The notes below the pieces were generated by a model. The model was not told the DNA's origin, made no database searches, and was given only the letters and a program-made list of their open reading frames with translations. Positions 41,322 to 52,210 of a stretch of DNA of 64,000 nt are shown piece after piece (positions within the stretch are counted from its first letter, which is position 1; each line of letters starts with the position of its first letter). A program made the position numbers and the translations under genes. The stretch is from Triticum aestivum (taxonomy: Eukaryota; Streptophyta; Magnoliopsida; Poales; Poaceae): assembly GCF_018294505.1 (NCBI RefSeq), contig NC_057802.1, positions 553,330,202-553,394,201 on the forward strand. Reading direction: 5' to 3'.

Positions 41322-43783
41322 TACAAAATATGGTAACAGGTATGCATGGTTTATGCGCACTCGGCAGAATAATTGACATGAATAATTAGTGATCTTGAGA
41401 ACCCTGCCCTTGGACTACATAGTTTAAGCTTTATTATTGACAGTTACTGATCTGCACAAGGTTCCCAATTTGCGGTAGGGATCTGCTTTGCATCGTCCGT
41501 GTCCTTGTTAGTTGGAAGCTAAATAATGAGTGGTGGCTGATTAAGTTATACTCAGAGGCATGCATATCCATTTTCTGTCATCGATCGCTACTAAACAACC
41601 AATTGTCCAAAGAGCTGGAACCTGATTACACTAATCCAAGAATACAATATTGTGACAAGAAGAATAGTGCCTTCTTTTTATGCAGTTATCCCATGTGTGG
41701 ATAAGTGATGTTGTAAACAAAGTTGAGGGTCGCCGGCAGCCTGACATCAGAGAAGGGGGGAGGACGAGTGAAGCTTTATCGCCCCACGGTCCAGAACAGT
41801 CCATGGAAAACCGGAGAAAACTAGAACAAAAACTGGCCCGGCTGCTTGAGGGCATGGCCAACGCTCCTACATGGACTGTTGTAACGCATGAAGCTGAAAC
41901 TTGGATCCAATATCCAAGCCGCAATGTGTAGCATGTGCGATTACTTGGACCTCAACGTCGATGATGGAAGTGTCCTATGGATTCTTCTATTTGATGAGCA
42001 TCTAATCTATAAAGCGGGTCCGGCAATCGTACGTATGGACAACGAGACTATGATAGGTACTCCTTGTTGCATTGCACCTAATTAAGCTGCTAGCTAGCTA
42101 AAAAAAGCTAGCTAGGTTTAGATAAAGACCGATCAAATCCCCGTTCTTGTGTTTGTTCCCTTTCGTTTTCTCTGATGTCACTCCATGCAGCTAGAACGGC
42201 GAGCCAATTAGTTGTTTTACAATAACAGTCATATATCCACACATGGCAATTGACAGAGTAACAGAAAAATAAGCTCCATTCATTGTATTACATGATCTAA
42301 CTAGATTAGTGCACATGAGTTAGTTTCCTACATGCTAACGGCAGTTTGTGATGATGACCTAATTAAAATGGATATGGATGCCACGCATGCATGGTGCTGA
42401 ATATATTTATTGCTTGATTAGCCCAACTCAGAAGAACAACGAAAAAAGATGGGCGGAGATGCAGTGTTAAAACAAAGCAAGGGCATGCCACGAAATCGGG
42501 AGCCTTGTGCAGATTAGCAACTCTGCTAATAATGGAGCATAAACTATATCATTCGGACTGGAGGCTTCTGAAGATCATTTGTTAATCATTTGGAGATAGC
42601 ATACAAGAACCGTGCATACGTATGTGATACACTATTTTACACGAGACAGAGAGAGATGGAATCTTGAGAAGGTGAGCTTGCTGACCGAATCGATGCCCTT
42701 TCTCTCCAAGATATGGAAATAATAAACAAACAATGACACCTCAGCGATTGGGTGAGAATAGTGCACAAGTCTACGACAGTAGTGACATCCACCGAGAAAC
42801 GCACATTTATTATCAAAAAACTTTGTGCTTCAGACCCTTCTATTGCTTGCCTGCAGAGTACGAATTTTGTGCAAATATTTTTTTGTTAAAAGTTTAGGAT
42901 GAAACATGCTGAATTAAAACATGAAATTCGGTTGAAACAGGCTAGCAGATTTATATACTGTGGTCCTTCAGTTAGCACTCAGTAGAGAAATTCCCAAGGA
43001 AATTATGCGTAACCATAAGGGGGACATATTGGGTCTTGTGTGTCAATTTTGTCTATAAGAATGTTATTTGTCCCGGTTTCAGGGAACCTGTCATTCAATC
43101 ATGAAAAAAAAAACTAAAACTTCAATGGTGATATAGTACTACGTACCGTGTAAAGCTGTTTGTGTTCTCTGGAGAAAAAAAAGGCGTCGACCTTCTATAT
43201 ATACCTCACATGTAAAAATGAAGAATTGTTTAATCTACTAGTACTATTATTCTTTTGGACTTGGGTTGGAAAAACAATATAGTGAAGTGTCGAACAGCTG
43301 ATCTCTGGAAAAAAACGCGGAGTCACACACACCGTTTATTCGACGCACTTTCCTATCTTTGAGAAGTCTCAACTGTAGCGCATCGAATGCAGCACTGCTC
43401 ATGTTTCAACAGATTCTGACCTCAAAAAGAACGTGCAAATGAAAGAGCACCATGTATATACTTATTATATATGCTTGATCGGCAAGATACACGTGTACAG
43501 AGTGTACAATCAATGTGCTTGTGTAGCATCATCACTTTGCAAAAGACAAACAAAGGAACGAACGGAGCTCGTAGAGTATCTGATTCTCATCCGTGCAGGT
43601 TAGCCATGTACTTAAACATATTTTAGTCGAATCACCACTTGTGAACATTGCATGCACGTACGCCTAATGCATCCCTAAAGAACTCAACGTTGACACACAT
43701 ATCTAACACGTATTATAATTCACAAGCACGTTGCTAGCAGCTGGCTAGACGTGTTTGCATAATTCTCCATGCATGTACGAAAC
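41322..43783. other. Block C, upstream flank of the plus-strand LOR gene
   Basis: From 41887 it is collinear with blocks A (3267 on), B (35336 on) and D (54640 on), and reaches the promoter of the LOR gene. 41360-41885 is present only here. Frames 41680-41931 (ENRRKLEQKLARLLEGMANA) and 41888-42085 (MCDYLDLNVDDGSVLWILLF) are open but unrecognised; the second is partly kept in A and D. They may be relics of an unknown gene. Confidence 0.55.
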
Positions 43784-43790
43784 TATAAAT
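43784..43790 (+). promoter_or_regulatory. Probable TATA box of the plus-strand LOR gene
   Basis: TATAAAT lies about 70 bases before the ATG in a stretch conserved in blocks A and B, where the gene itself is missing. Confidence 0.6.
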
Positions 43791-43859
43791 GAGAAACATA
43801 CTGTGTGCAGTGCTCATTATCTCATATCGATCAGCATATACACTAGCTCATCAGGAAAC

Positions 43860-44625
43860 ATGGCCACTGCCAGGATCCAGCCGCTGTCCGCTGGCCAGCA
43901 GCATGAATCTGCCGGCGGCGATCAGGATCAGAAGAAGATGGTGGTCTACACGGTGTGGATGAAATCGCTGGTGTTCAATGGCCATGGCTGCACCATCTAC
44001 GGCCAGAACGGTCGCGTGGCCTACCGCGTCGACAACTATGCCTGCACCCGCAGCCGTGAGGTGTTCGTCATGGACACCGCCGGCAAAGCACTCATCAAGC
44101 TACACCTCAAGAAGGTATTTCCTCTGTCAATGAATATAATACGTTTTAGGCACGTACATCAAGCATGAAGATGTATAGTCCACCTTACAAATAACTTCAC
44201 CAAAACACGGGGTTGATCTGTGGTCGATTTTATTGCAGAATTTTGGCTTCTTCGAGACATGGCAAGGCTACTTATGCTGCAACGATGACGACGACGACGA
44301 CGACACCTCAAGCTTTCAACAGGAGCCATGGTTCAGTGTTCGGAAGGAGCACAGGATTCTGAACAAGGACGGCCGGCGGCACGGCAGTAGAGCCATCGTC
44401 AGGGTCGCCGCCGATGGCAAGGCGTACACTATCGATGGTGCTTCGCGCGGGTCCGAGTACTACAGGGTCAGCGACAGCGACGCAAGGGCGGTCAGGAGGA
44501 AGCGGACGGCGTCCGGGGTGGCGCTGGGAGAGGACGTCCTGACGCTGATGATGGGCCCCGCCGCGGATCGCCTGCTCGTCGTTGGGCTCGTGGTCGTGTG
44601 TGGCCTGCTCAGCCGCTGCATCTGA
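43860..44625 (+). CDS. LURP-one-related (LOR/DUF567) protein, copy 4, with intron
   Basis: Two exons, 43860-44114 and 44239-44625, with a 124-base GT-AG intron (donor AAG|GTATTT, acceptor TTGCAG|AA) in phase 0, give 213 residues. The ATG (MATARIQPL) aligns with the MAKIQPL start of the minus-strand copies. Domain landmarks: VVYTVWMKSLVFNGHGCTIY, YRVDNYACTRSREVFVMD, KALIKLHLKK at the exon junction, FFETWQGYLC, a run of seven Asp, PWFSVRKEHRIL, KAYTIDGASRGSEYYRV, LGEDVLTLMM and a C-terminal hydrophobic helix LLVVGLVVVCGLLSRCI. It is clearly more diverged than the three minus-strand copies and is the only one here with an intron. No defect seen. Unspliced reading would end at 44168. Confidence 0.9.
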
Positions 44626-45664
44626 TTGGTTGATGAAGGGGACCTAGAGGCTTCAGTTTCAAGTGATTTTACACTGGGGTTTTTCGATTGTTTGTTCACT
44701 GGACAGGAAGAAAAAACACATTATGGTTATTTCGTGTCTGGAGAACGTAAAAAAAATCTGGACAAAAAGTAGATTGAATTATTGTTTCCCAGCCCTTGGG
44801 TGTTGAGGGAAAAGTGATGACACTTTCTCGCTCTATTTCACTTGGACCTTCGTGCGTACCTTTTGAGTTTTATTTCTTAGAAAAGGAGGATTAACCCCGG
44901 CCTCTGCATCAGAGTGATGCATGCAAGAGGTGTACATAATCTTAACTGTTCATAGCAGAAAAATGAATTTTTTTTGTAAATATTATAGTACATTATATCT
45001 TATTTTCCAACTATGAACAAAAGGGGAGAGTGTTTGCTTAGCTATATCATAACTTGTTCAGTGTATTCTAAATTTCCATATGGATGAAACGCTTGCATGT
45101 GGTCCACTAGAGACTTGAGTCACTTGACTAAGAAATAAATATTTTCTTAGTTAATATTAGATAGCCGTCTCATTAACAATTTTTTTTCTGCACTTGCATG
45201 AATCCAGATGTCCCGGTCGAATCATTATTAGTGGCAACATCAACAATATAGTTATCTATTATTTTACCGAGTAATAGCACAACAAATAGATTTTGTATTA
45301 TTGGTGTTCCTCGCAAATAATGTTACACGAAAGTGCAATGCTTCATAATCTTGATGTTGATGGTCCCTTCAATATTTTCTCTAACTTGTTTTGAGACGAA
45401 AATATTTTCTATAACTAGTATTAATTACCATCCACGTATATTAACACGTCCATCACAAAAAAAATAATAGCAGAAAAAAATGAAAAAATTATTTTGTAAA
45501 TGTCAGAGTACATTATATTTTATTTTCCAACTGTGAACAAAAGGGGTGAGCGTTTGCTTAGCTATATCATAACTTGTTCAGTGTATTCTAAATTTCCACA
45601 TGGATGATGCTAATATATTTGGCAACTTGTTACACGCGATTAATCACAGATTTAGAAAATTCTT
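44626..45664. other. Block C, downstream flank with internal duplication
   Basis: Two copies of a roughly 120-base stretch (TTTTATTTTCCAACT, AACAAAAGGGG, GCTATATCATAACTTGTTC) at about 44985-45090 and 45510-45610, about 525 bases apart. At 44874-44925 is a short truncated tail of the non-LTR retroposon family in minus orientation (AGAAAAGGAGG, CCCCGGCCTCTGCATC). No gene. Confidence 0.6.
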
Positions 45665-46066
45665 CTCAAGGTGAGAGTGCTTGCTGTTGTTTGGCCGCTT
45701 TGGCTATGTAGGAATGATAAGGTTTTCAACGATAAAAGCATTTCTCTTATGCAGGTTATCTACAGATGTATCGGTACGCTCTGTTTATGGTCATCTCTAC
45801 AACATGTGGTGAATCGAGACCTACTTACGGAGGTGTGTACATGATTCGAAAACACGGCGAATGATACTTTTACCCGACATGAATGGCAACATGATCTTAG
45901 GATTGGCCCGTGGATTATGTGTCATACAGTCTTATATTTACTTGTATTTCGCCTTTCTCTTTTTTAGTTTGGACTTGGTTTGATTGTGTGCATCTTAGTT
46001 ATACAGAAATCAGGTGTAGCATTTAAACCTTTTAACTAATAAAGTCGTCCCTTATCGGGAAAAAAT
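45665..46066 (+). mobile_element. 5'-truncated LINE tail
   Basis: Translates as VRVLAVVWPLWLCRNDKVFN followed by SLMQVIYRCIGTLCLW, typical of the C-terminal region of plant LINE ORF2 beyond the reverse transcriptase, then a stop, an untranslated region and AATAAAGTCGTCCCTTATCG with an A-run at the end. No target duplication was identified; the left border is approximate. Confidence 0.7.
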
Positions 46067-46081
46067 GGTACGTGTGGTATA

Positions 46082-46489
46082 GTATTTTTTGACAAATCTG
46101 GCCCCTTTGCACGACTTGAGGCATGTCTGGCCCTTGGGTAAAACTAATTCGAAATCTGGCCCCTGGGGTCGGTGCCATATAGCATGGAGCCGAAGTTGTA
46201 CATGTCGGCGCCACACTACACGGAGCCGGCATATACAAGTTCGGCGCCGTGCTACATGGAGCCGATCTTAGATGGGCCCACAGAAACCCAAAGGGCCAGA
46301 TTTGCTTGGCTCCACCTAGTATGGCGCCGAACTTGTACATCTCGGCGCCATGTAGTGTGGCGCCGACATGTACAACTTCGGCGCCATGCTATGTGGCGCC
46401 GACCCCGGGGTCCAGATTCCAAATTAATTTTGCCCAAGGGCCAGATGTGCATCAAGTCGTTCAAAAGGGCCAGATTTGTCAAAAAATAT
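46082..46489. mobile_element. Foldback element with long inverted repeats (408 bp)
   Basis: The two halves are inverted copies: left TATTTTTTGACAAATCTGGC and on to GGGGTCGGTGCCA, right the inverse. Each arm spans about 100 bases at the ends, and TGTAC/CGGCGCCA motifs alternate through the centre. Direct TGGTATA repeats flank it (46075-46081 and 46490-46496). Its transcript would form a long hairpin. Superfamily uncertain; Mutator-type is possible. Confidence 0.82.
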
Positions 46490-47021
46490 TGGTATATGTG
46501 ATGTTCTTGGTGTGGTCAAGACTGTTAAAACTTGAGCAGTGCTACATTCGACGCGCTAAGAGCATCTCCAGCCGGGCCCCCAACAGCCCCCCCAGGCAAC
46601 TTTATCGGCGCCGGCGCCGAAAAAACGCCCCAGTCGGGCCCCCAGGACGCCGAAATCCGCCGGCTCGGCCCGTTTTTAGGTCCGGCGATCGCAGGCCGAA
46701 CCCGGCGCACTGGGGGCGCTCGGGGGCTCCGGCGCGAGGGAAAAGCATGTGTGGCCCACACCGTCAACCGAAAAGTCAAGTGTTTCTTCCAGATTCGCCA
46801 CCCACCCCCCGCGCGCTCGGCCGCCAACCGGCTGATCCCGGCGCAGCCCGCCGCCCGCCACCGCTAGATAGCCTATCCCCGCCTGAAAAAGATTAGAGGT
46901 TTCGCCGAGGCAGCCTCTCCACCACCGGCTGGGCGATTTTTTTGGCGTTTCCGGCCGCGAAGGGGCGGCGTAGCGGCGGGTACGCGCCCGCAAGGTGTTC
47001 GGCGATTTGCCTGCCTCGGCA

Positions 47022-48250
47022 ATGGACTCGGACGACAAGGAAGCGCTCGCCGCGCTGCTAGAGGAGGAAGCCGAGGCCGACGTCCAGGAAGAGGAACATC
47101 TCATGGTCCTTGCCGCCCTCGCCGACCTGCTGGCGAGCAATGAAAAGCCGCGGCGAGGTGGCTCGGCGTCGAGGCGGATGAAAGCAAAGAGCCGGCATCG
47201 TCTCGAGGGCTACTGCATGCTCTACTCCGACTACTTCGCCGACGCTCCACTGCACGGCGACAAAACATTTTAGCGCCGTTATCGGATGAGCCGAAAGCTT
47301 TTCCTCAGGATTGTGAATTCCATCCGGGAGTTCGACAGCTACTTCACGTGCAAGAAGGATTGCACCGGCAAACTTGGATTCACCTCAATCCAGAAGTGCA
47401 CGACAGCGATGAGGATGCTTGCATACGGAGCTACCAGTGATTCACTCGACGACTATGGGCGCATGGCCGAGTCCATCAACATTGGGTGTTTCTACAAGTT
47501 CTGTCGGGCAGTGGTGGCAGTGTTTGGACCGCAATACTTGCGAACACCCAATGCGGAAGACACTGCTCGGATCCTAGCACAGAATGCAGCAAGAGGATTT
47601 CCTGGGATGCTTGGAAGCATCCACTGCATGCATTGGAAATGGAAGAACTGCCCATTTGCTTGGCAGGGGATGTACAAAGGCGCCAAAGGCGGTTGCAGTG
47701 TGGTACTTGAAGCGGTGGCAACACAAGACCTCTGGATTTGGCACTCCTTCTTTGGTATGCCAGGAACTCACAATGACATCAACGTGCTGTAGTGCTCCCT
47801 TGTCTTTGCCAAGCTTGTTGAAGGTCATTCTCCTCCGGTGAACTTCGAGGTCAATGGGCGGCACTACAACAAGGGGTACTACGACCTAGTTGATGGCATC
47901 TATCCGAGATGGTCTACATTTGTGAAGACTATCTCAAACGTTGTGCTAGGAGGCAAGAAGTCCCACTTTGCCAAGGTGCGGGAGGCTTGCAGGGAGGATG
48001 TCGAGCGGGCATTTGATGTGCTCTAATCTCGATTTGCTGTTGTCCGGTACCCTGCTCAGACCTGGTCGAAAAATCAAATGTGGGAGATCATGACTTGCTG
48101 TGTCATCTTGCACAACATGATCATCGAGAGCGAGCAGGAAGAGACAGTGTTTGACACTGAACCATACTACAGGCAAGGTCCTCTAGCCGAAGTTGATCAC
48201 CAGCTACCGGCAATCTGGACTGCCTACCTCGGTATGCGTCAGGAGATCTG
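47022..48250 (+). pseudogene. PIF/Harbinger transposase (DDE_4 type) with three in-frame stops
   Basis: One continuous frame from the ATG at 47022 (MDSDDKEALAALLEEE) to about 48250, interrupted only by stops at 47271-47273 (TAG), 47790-47792 (TAG) and 48024-48026 (TAA). Conserved parts of the plant transposase are clear: [112 protein letters not shown] and CCVILHNMIIE. Catalytic acidic positions fall in [12 protein letters not shown], NDIN and DVERAF contexts. The frame is kept, so decay came from point changes. It probably once catalysed cut-and-paste transposition together with a Myb-like partner, which is not present here. Confidence 0.92.
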
Positions 48251-48254
48251 AGAC

Positions 48255-48600
48255 TAAACCCGGGCCAACGTCGGGCCGGGCCGGGCTTGTAAAAGCCCGA
48301 CCTTCATTTCTCAAGCCCGAGCCCGGCCCGAAGCCTGAAATACTCCCTATTTTCAAGTCCGAGCCCAGCCCGAAATCAAGCCCAAAGCCCGAAAGCCCGA
48401 AAGCCCGGCCCAAACGCTGTTTTTTAGTACGCGCACGTGCAAGCCCGGCCCGAAGCCCGAAAACCCGGCCCGAAATACAGAAAAATTGAAGCCCGAGCCC
48501 GGCCCGAACTATGTTTCGGGCTGCAAAACAAAGCCCGAGCCCGGCCCGAATGTCATGCCCGGCCCGGGTTTTTCGGGCCGGGCTACCATGCCCGGGTTTA
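48255..48600. mobile_element. hAT-like MITE inside the PIF transposase gene
   Basis: 346-bp element with perfect 10-bp inverted ends TAAACCCGGG and CCCGGGTTTA, flanked by an 8-bp direct repeat differing at one base (TCTGAGAC at 48247-48254, TCCGAGAC at 48601-48608). The interior is made of AAGCCCGAGCCCGGCCC repeats in both orientations. The 8-bp duplication indicates hAT. Confidence 0.85.
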
Positions 48601-48700
48601 TCCGAGACCCACAAGTGCATCATCAACTGCAGCAGGATCTGGTGGAGCACCTATGGAGGATCAAGGGCGACGCCTAGCTCGATGTGTGATGAGTTTTTAT

Positions 48701-49337
48701 TTGTCGAACTATATAATTTGTATTGAACTATTTGTTGTTGCACTATTTTATTGAATTATTTGATTTTCTATGATGAACTATGTGATAAAAAATTTATTTA
48801 TGCTGAGAATTCAACGCTAAACGACCCCGAATATGGGCCGTTTCTCACCGATATCGGGCCATTTTTCTATTTGCATAGCTCATCAGAATTGCTGGAAGCC
48901 GCAGCACGTAAGAATGGAAGATTTCGCATATTTGGCTTTTGAAAAAAGGCACCGACCACAGGTATGCACGTGCGACCAATTTCCCATAGCACTCCTATTT
49001 GACCGATCCATGACTGAAGATACATTCCTTGGGATTTTCGATTTCCCTGCCTATGATCTGACTGTCTGCGAGTACCTTGTTAGTTTGTTCGATTGGAAAT
49101 TCACTTTAAAAAACTGCTCGTGTTCATTCTGAATTATTATCGTTAAATTTGAATGGGAAATAGTACTTTTCGGGCAAAGCAACTTTCGTACTGTCGATGA
49201 TAAACGTGCGCTCCGTGAATGTCACCACCTTTGTAGACTTAATATAATTATATTATATTACTGTTCTGATCTGTTTATTATTTTCACATCTTATGCAGAA
49301 AAAGAGCAAAGATTCGGTCAGCAAGCGCGCGCTCTCT
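48701..49337. other. Unassigned DNA between PIF element and block D
   Basis: AT-rich sequence with several short open frames (for example 48833-49132) but no recognisable product and no match elsewhere in the window. Part of it may be the remaining 3' end of the PIF element. Confidence 0.4.
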
Positions 49338-49449
49338 CTCCGTCCAGAATTACTTGTTGCGGAAATGAATATATCTAGACATATTTTTAATTTAAGATAC
49401 ATCCATTTTTATTCATTTCTGCGATAACCATTTTGGGACGAAGAGAGCA
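49338..49449. mobile_element. Stowaway-like MITE, diverged
   Basis: Contains CTCCGTCCAGAATTACTTG on the left and an imperfect inverse on the right (ACCATTTTGGGACGAAGAGAG), with GGAAATGAATATATCTAGAC and its inverted partner ATACATCCATTTTTATTC inside. Terminal bases have decayed. Confidence 0.7.
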
Positions 49450-49474
49450 TAAAATACGTTATCACATACACATG

Positions 49475-51511
49475 GTTTCTTTTACAAATTGACAAGTTTA
49501 ATAGTTTGTTTTTTAGAATACGACTTTAATAGGTTGATACAATCATACAAATGTTGTTTTAGTTGGCTGATGTGGATGTCCTCATTTTCCTCTTGGCGTT
49601 GAAGTTGTGATGTTTCTCCCCGCAAGCCAATTTTATTGGGCCAGATGCTTGTGCCTACCAATGACTGTTTGCGCCAAAGGTTGAACTAATTTTTAGTACT
49701 ACTGTAGAAAACACCTTGAGTCTTTCAAATTATTTTGTACGGAACCATCAAGTTTTTTTTCCACATGGAGTATTGGACTTTCTTATAGTATTGTTTGCTT
49801 ATGCAAGCATGCACTTTTGGCTTAGGAAAAACGAGGGAATTGCACAAACCACCACCAATTGGGGCTAGTGTGCACAAAACACCTACTATACAGGTTTGTT
49901 GCGAGAAACACTGTATATTGGTGTAATACATTGCAGATAGGTCTAATATAGTGTTTAGATACATTTGCATAATTTCAGATAAATAGGTCCCGCCTGTAAG
50001 GGCAATTTCAACCGACCGATGCAAACGGACGTGGTTTTTATTCGCTTTTATGAGTTTGGGTCAGCCGAACAGACACGCGTGTCCGGTTTTTGATTTGGGT
50101 CATTTGATGTGCCCACTGTGGCTGACGCATTTGTCCGCGTGGTATTAAATAAACTAAATTGACACACAAAATATTTAAATTTAAATCATGCAAATTAATA
50201 AAACATAATTAAACATTAAAACCGCCGGCCGGTCATGGAGAGCTCGAGTGCCTCCTCTAGACCAGGCGTGTGAGACTAGTCATATTATTCTGTGATGGTT
50301 GTATTGGCCATATGACGACTACTTTGCTGTAGTGTCCACATAGCAACTACTTGGATGCTAAAATCTAATGGCAACAATATCTATCATGTTTTTGGTGATG
50401 TTGCTCACATGCTGAACTTGTTTCATTCAAATTTCGGTTCAAAATCTAACAATTTTAGAAAATTTGAAAAAAGAACATTCAGTAAATTTCACATGTCTAC
50501 AGTACCCTTCTGGGAAAGTTTTACCCATTTGGACCAATGGTTTGCTAGATGGTGGAAGTTTTAGTTTGCCCATACTATTTTTTGGTTCAAATTTTGACAT
50601 TTTCAGAAAAATGAGAAACAAATCCAGTAAATACTCATGTATTCAATATTAATTTGGAAAAGTTTCGGCTCAATTGGACCACATGTTTGGGAGATAATAC
50701 AGTCTAATATGTTGGCTGATGTGACCGGTTTTTCTTGCCACATGTACACTTACAAGCGGGACCCATCTGTCTGAAATTATGTTAATGTATCCAAACACTA
50801 GATTAGACTTAACTGCAAGTATTACACCAATATGTGGTGTTTTCTGCAACAAACCCGTATAGTAGGTGTTCTGTGCAACACTAGCCCCAATAACTGGTGG
50901 TTTGTGCAATTCCCTCTAGGGAAAACAATGAACTTCTGGATCAGTGAGGGGGCACTAGGAAAATATTATCCAGTAGAATTTCAAAAGGAGAAGTTTTTCT
51001 GTATTAAATAAGTCCAATGCTTTTTTATATGATTAATTTCATTACGCCTAAATTAAACTTCCTACGGCCGCTTTGTCTAATTTTGTCAGTTTGGCTATTT
51101 TTGTCACTGCTTGAAATGTTGACCTTTTTTATAAAATCTTTTTGGATCTTTTTCTGACATAAATTATGAAGTAGGAGTATATACGAAGATACCATCACAA
51201 CGATGCAGAGGCCAGGTCAACCTCATTTAAAAAAAATATATATCACTGCAATATAAATTACAAAGAAACACATACAAATATTTATACAATCAGTGAACAA
51301 CCTTGTATAAATTCATTGATTTGAGATTTTGGTATTGAAACCCCTTTGAGAAAGGGTAAAAACATGCACCAAAAAGAGTCATAATGTCTTCAGTTTGGGC
51401 AAAAACTTCCTAAATTTTTTGTCTGAAAAACAATAGTCACAGAGACCGCCTACAGGTACTCTCATCATGTACTACGTTCCTAGTTAGAGAAGAAGAGGAT
51501 TGCCATTTCAG
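49475..51511. other. Block D, 3' flank of LOR copy 3
   Basis: Collinear with 28141-28390 plus 33525-33933 in block B. It holds the empty copia site (about 49728) and is interrupted by a MULE (49833-50916). At 51203-51233 is a short retroposon tail (GATGCAGAGGCC, A-run). No gene. Confidence 0.65.
49833..50916. mobile_element. Non-autonomous MULE with long terminal inverted repeats
   Basis: 1084-bp element. Inverted repeats of about 170 bases start GAGGGAATTGCACAAACCAC on the left; the inverse ends at 50916. Flanked by a 10-base direct repeat with one mismatch (TAGGAAAAAC at 49823-49832, TAGGGAAAAC at 50917-50926). Long inverted repeats plus a 9-10-bp duplication indicate the Mutator superfamily. 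No transposase; the middle is AT-rich. Confidence 0.83.
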
Positions 51512-52117
51512 CTATCCATCACAAGGAGCGGTTGATGAGGGCATGAGGCCACGCACGACGACCAAACCCAGGAAGAGCAGGTGATCCGCTTCCGGGGCCA
51601 CCTTCAGCGTCAGCACGTCCTCCCCGAGCACCACCCCCGCTGCCGTCTGCTTCCGCGCGACCTCCGCCACCACCGCGCCATCCACGCCGCGTACTCTGTA
51701 CTCCGACTTGCGGGCAGAGCACCCGTCGATCGTGTAGCACGTCCCCGCGCCGCCGTGCATCGCCACGGCGGCTCCGCCCTTCTCGGCCCGCCGCACGCTG
51801 AACCACGGCGTCGCCTCCTCCTCCTGGCCGCCGTTGTGGGCGCAGCGACAAACTTCCCACCTCCTGACCATCCCGAAGCCCTTGCGTCTGATCCTGATGA
51901 GGGCGTTCCCCTGACGGTCCATGAAGAAGACCTCGCGGCCGCCCCTGCACCCGTAGTTGTCGACGCGGAAGGCGACGGCGCCGTCGGGGCCGTACACCGT
52001 GCAGCCGTTGCCGTTGAAGACCAGCGACTTCATCCACACCGTGTACGCCTGCTGGCTCGGGTGATCGTCGGAGGACGACGGTGAGGCCGCGGCAGTGAGA
52101 GGCTGGATCTTGGCCAT
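51512..52117 (-). CDS. LURP-one-related (LOR/DUF567) protein, copy 3, altered C-terminus
   Basis: Single-exon gene of 201 residues, very close to copy 1 through most of the domain (YTVWMKSLVFNGNGCTVYGP, RVDNYGCRGGREVFFMDRQG, PWFSVRRAEKGGA, CYTIDGCSARKSEYRVRGVD, GEDVLTLKVAPEADHLLFLG). An 8-bp insertion, GCATGAGG at about 51541-51548, duplicates the neighbouring TGATGAGG imperfectly and shifts the frame after the hydrophobic helix: the INRSL end of copies 1 and 2 becomes MPSSTAPCDG. The fold itself is probably unaffected. Start and TATA element are conserved. Family role as for the other copies: likely defence or stress-related; no enzymatic activity known. Confidence 0.9.
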   Translation of the reverse strand: MAKIQPLTAAASPSSSDDHPSQQAYTVWMKSLVFNGNGCTVYGPDGAVAFRVDNYGCRGGREVFFMDRQGNALIRIRRKGFGMVRRWEVCRCAHNGGQEEEATPWFSVRRAEKGGAAVAMHGGAGTCYTIDGCSARKSEYRVRGVDGAVVAEVARKQTAAGVVLGEDVLTLKVAPEADHLLFLGLVVVRGLMPSSTAPCDG

Positions 52118-52203
52118 GGACGAGAGAGATTGGTCTACTTTAACATTGAGATGAGATGAGCTAAGATGATTGGGATGATTGGCGTCAGTGGCTGGTTTGG
52201 CCT

Positions 52204-52210
52204 ATTTATA
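52204..52210 (-). promoter_or_regulatory. Probable TATA box of LOR copy 3
   Basis: TATAAAT on the minus strand, about 87 bases upstream of the ATG, aligned with those of copies 1 and 2. Confidence 0.6.

Larger units (their letters stand above)
46560..48700 (+). mobile_element. PIF/Harbinger transposon, decayed
   Basis: Begins GAGCATCTCCAGCCGG directly after TAA (46557-46559), the terminus and target type of PIF/Harbinger. It contains a transposase pseudogene and a nested hAT-like MITE (48255-48600). I could not find the inverse right terminus, so the right border is approximate and the end may be lost. Confidence 0.8.

Noticed and set aside
48193..48754. Pro/Lys-rich frames (KPGPTSGRAG type)
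   Set aside because: They translate the AAGCCCGAGCCCGG repeats of the hAT-like MITE; not a protein gene.
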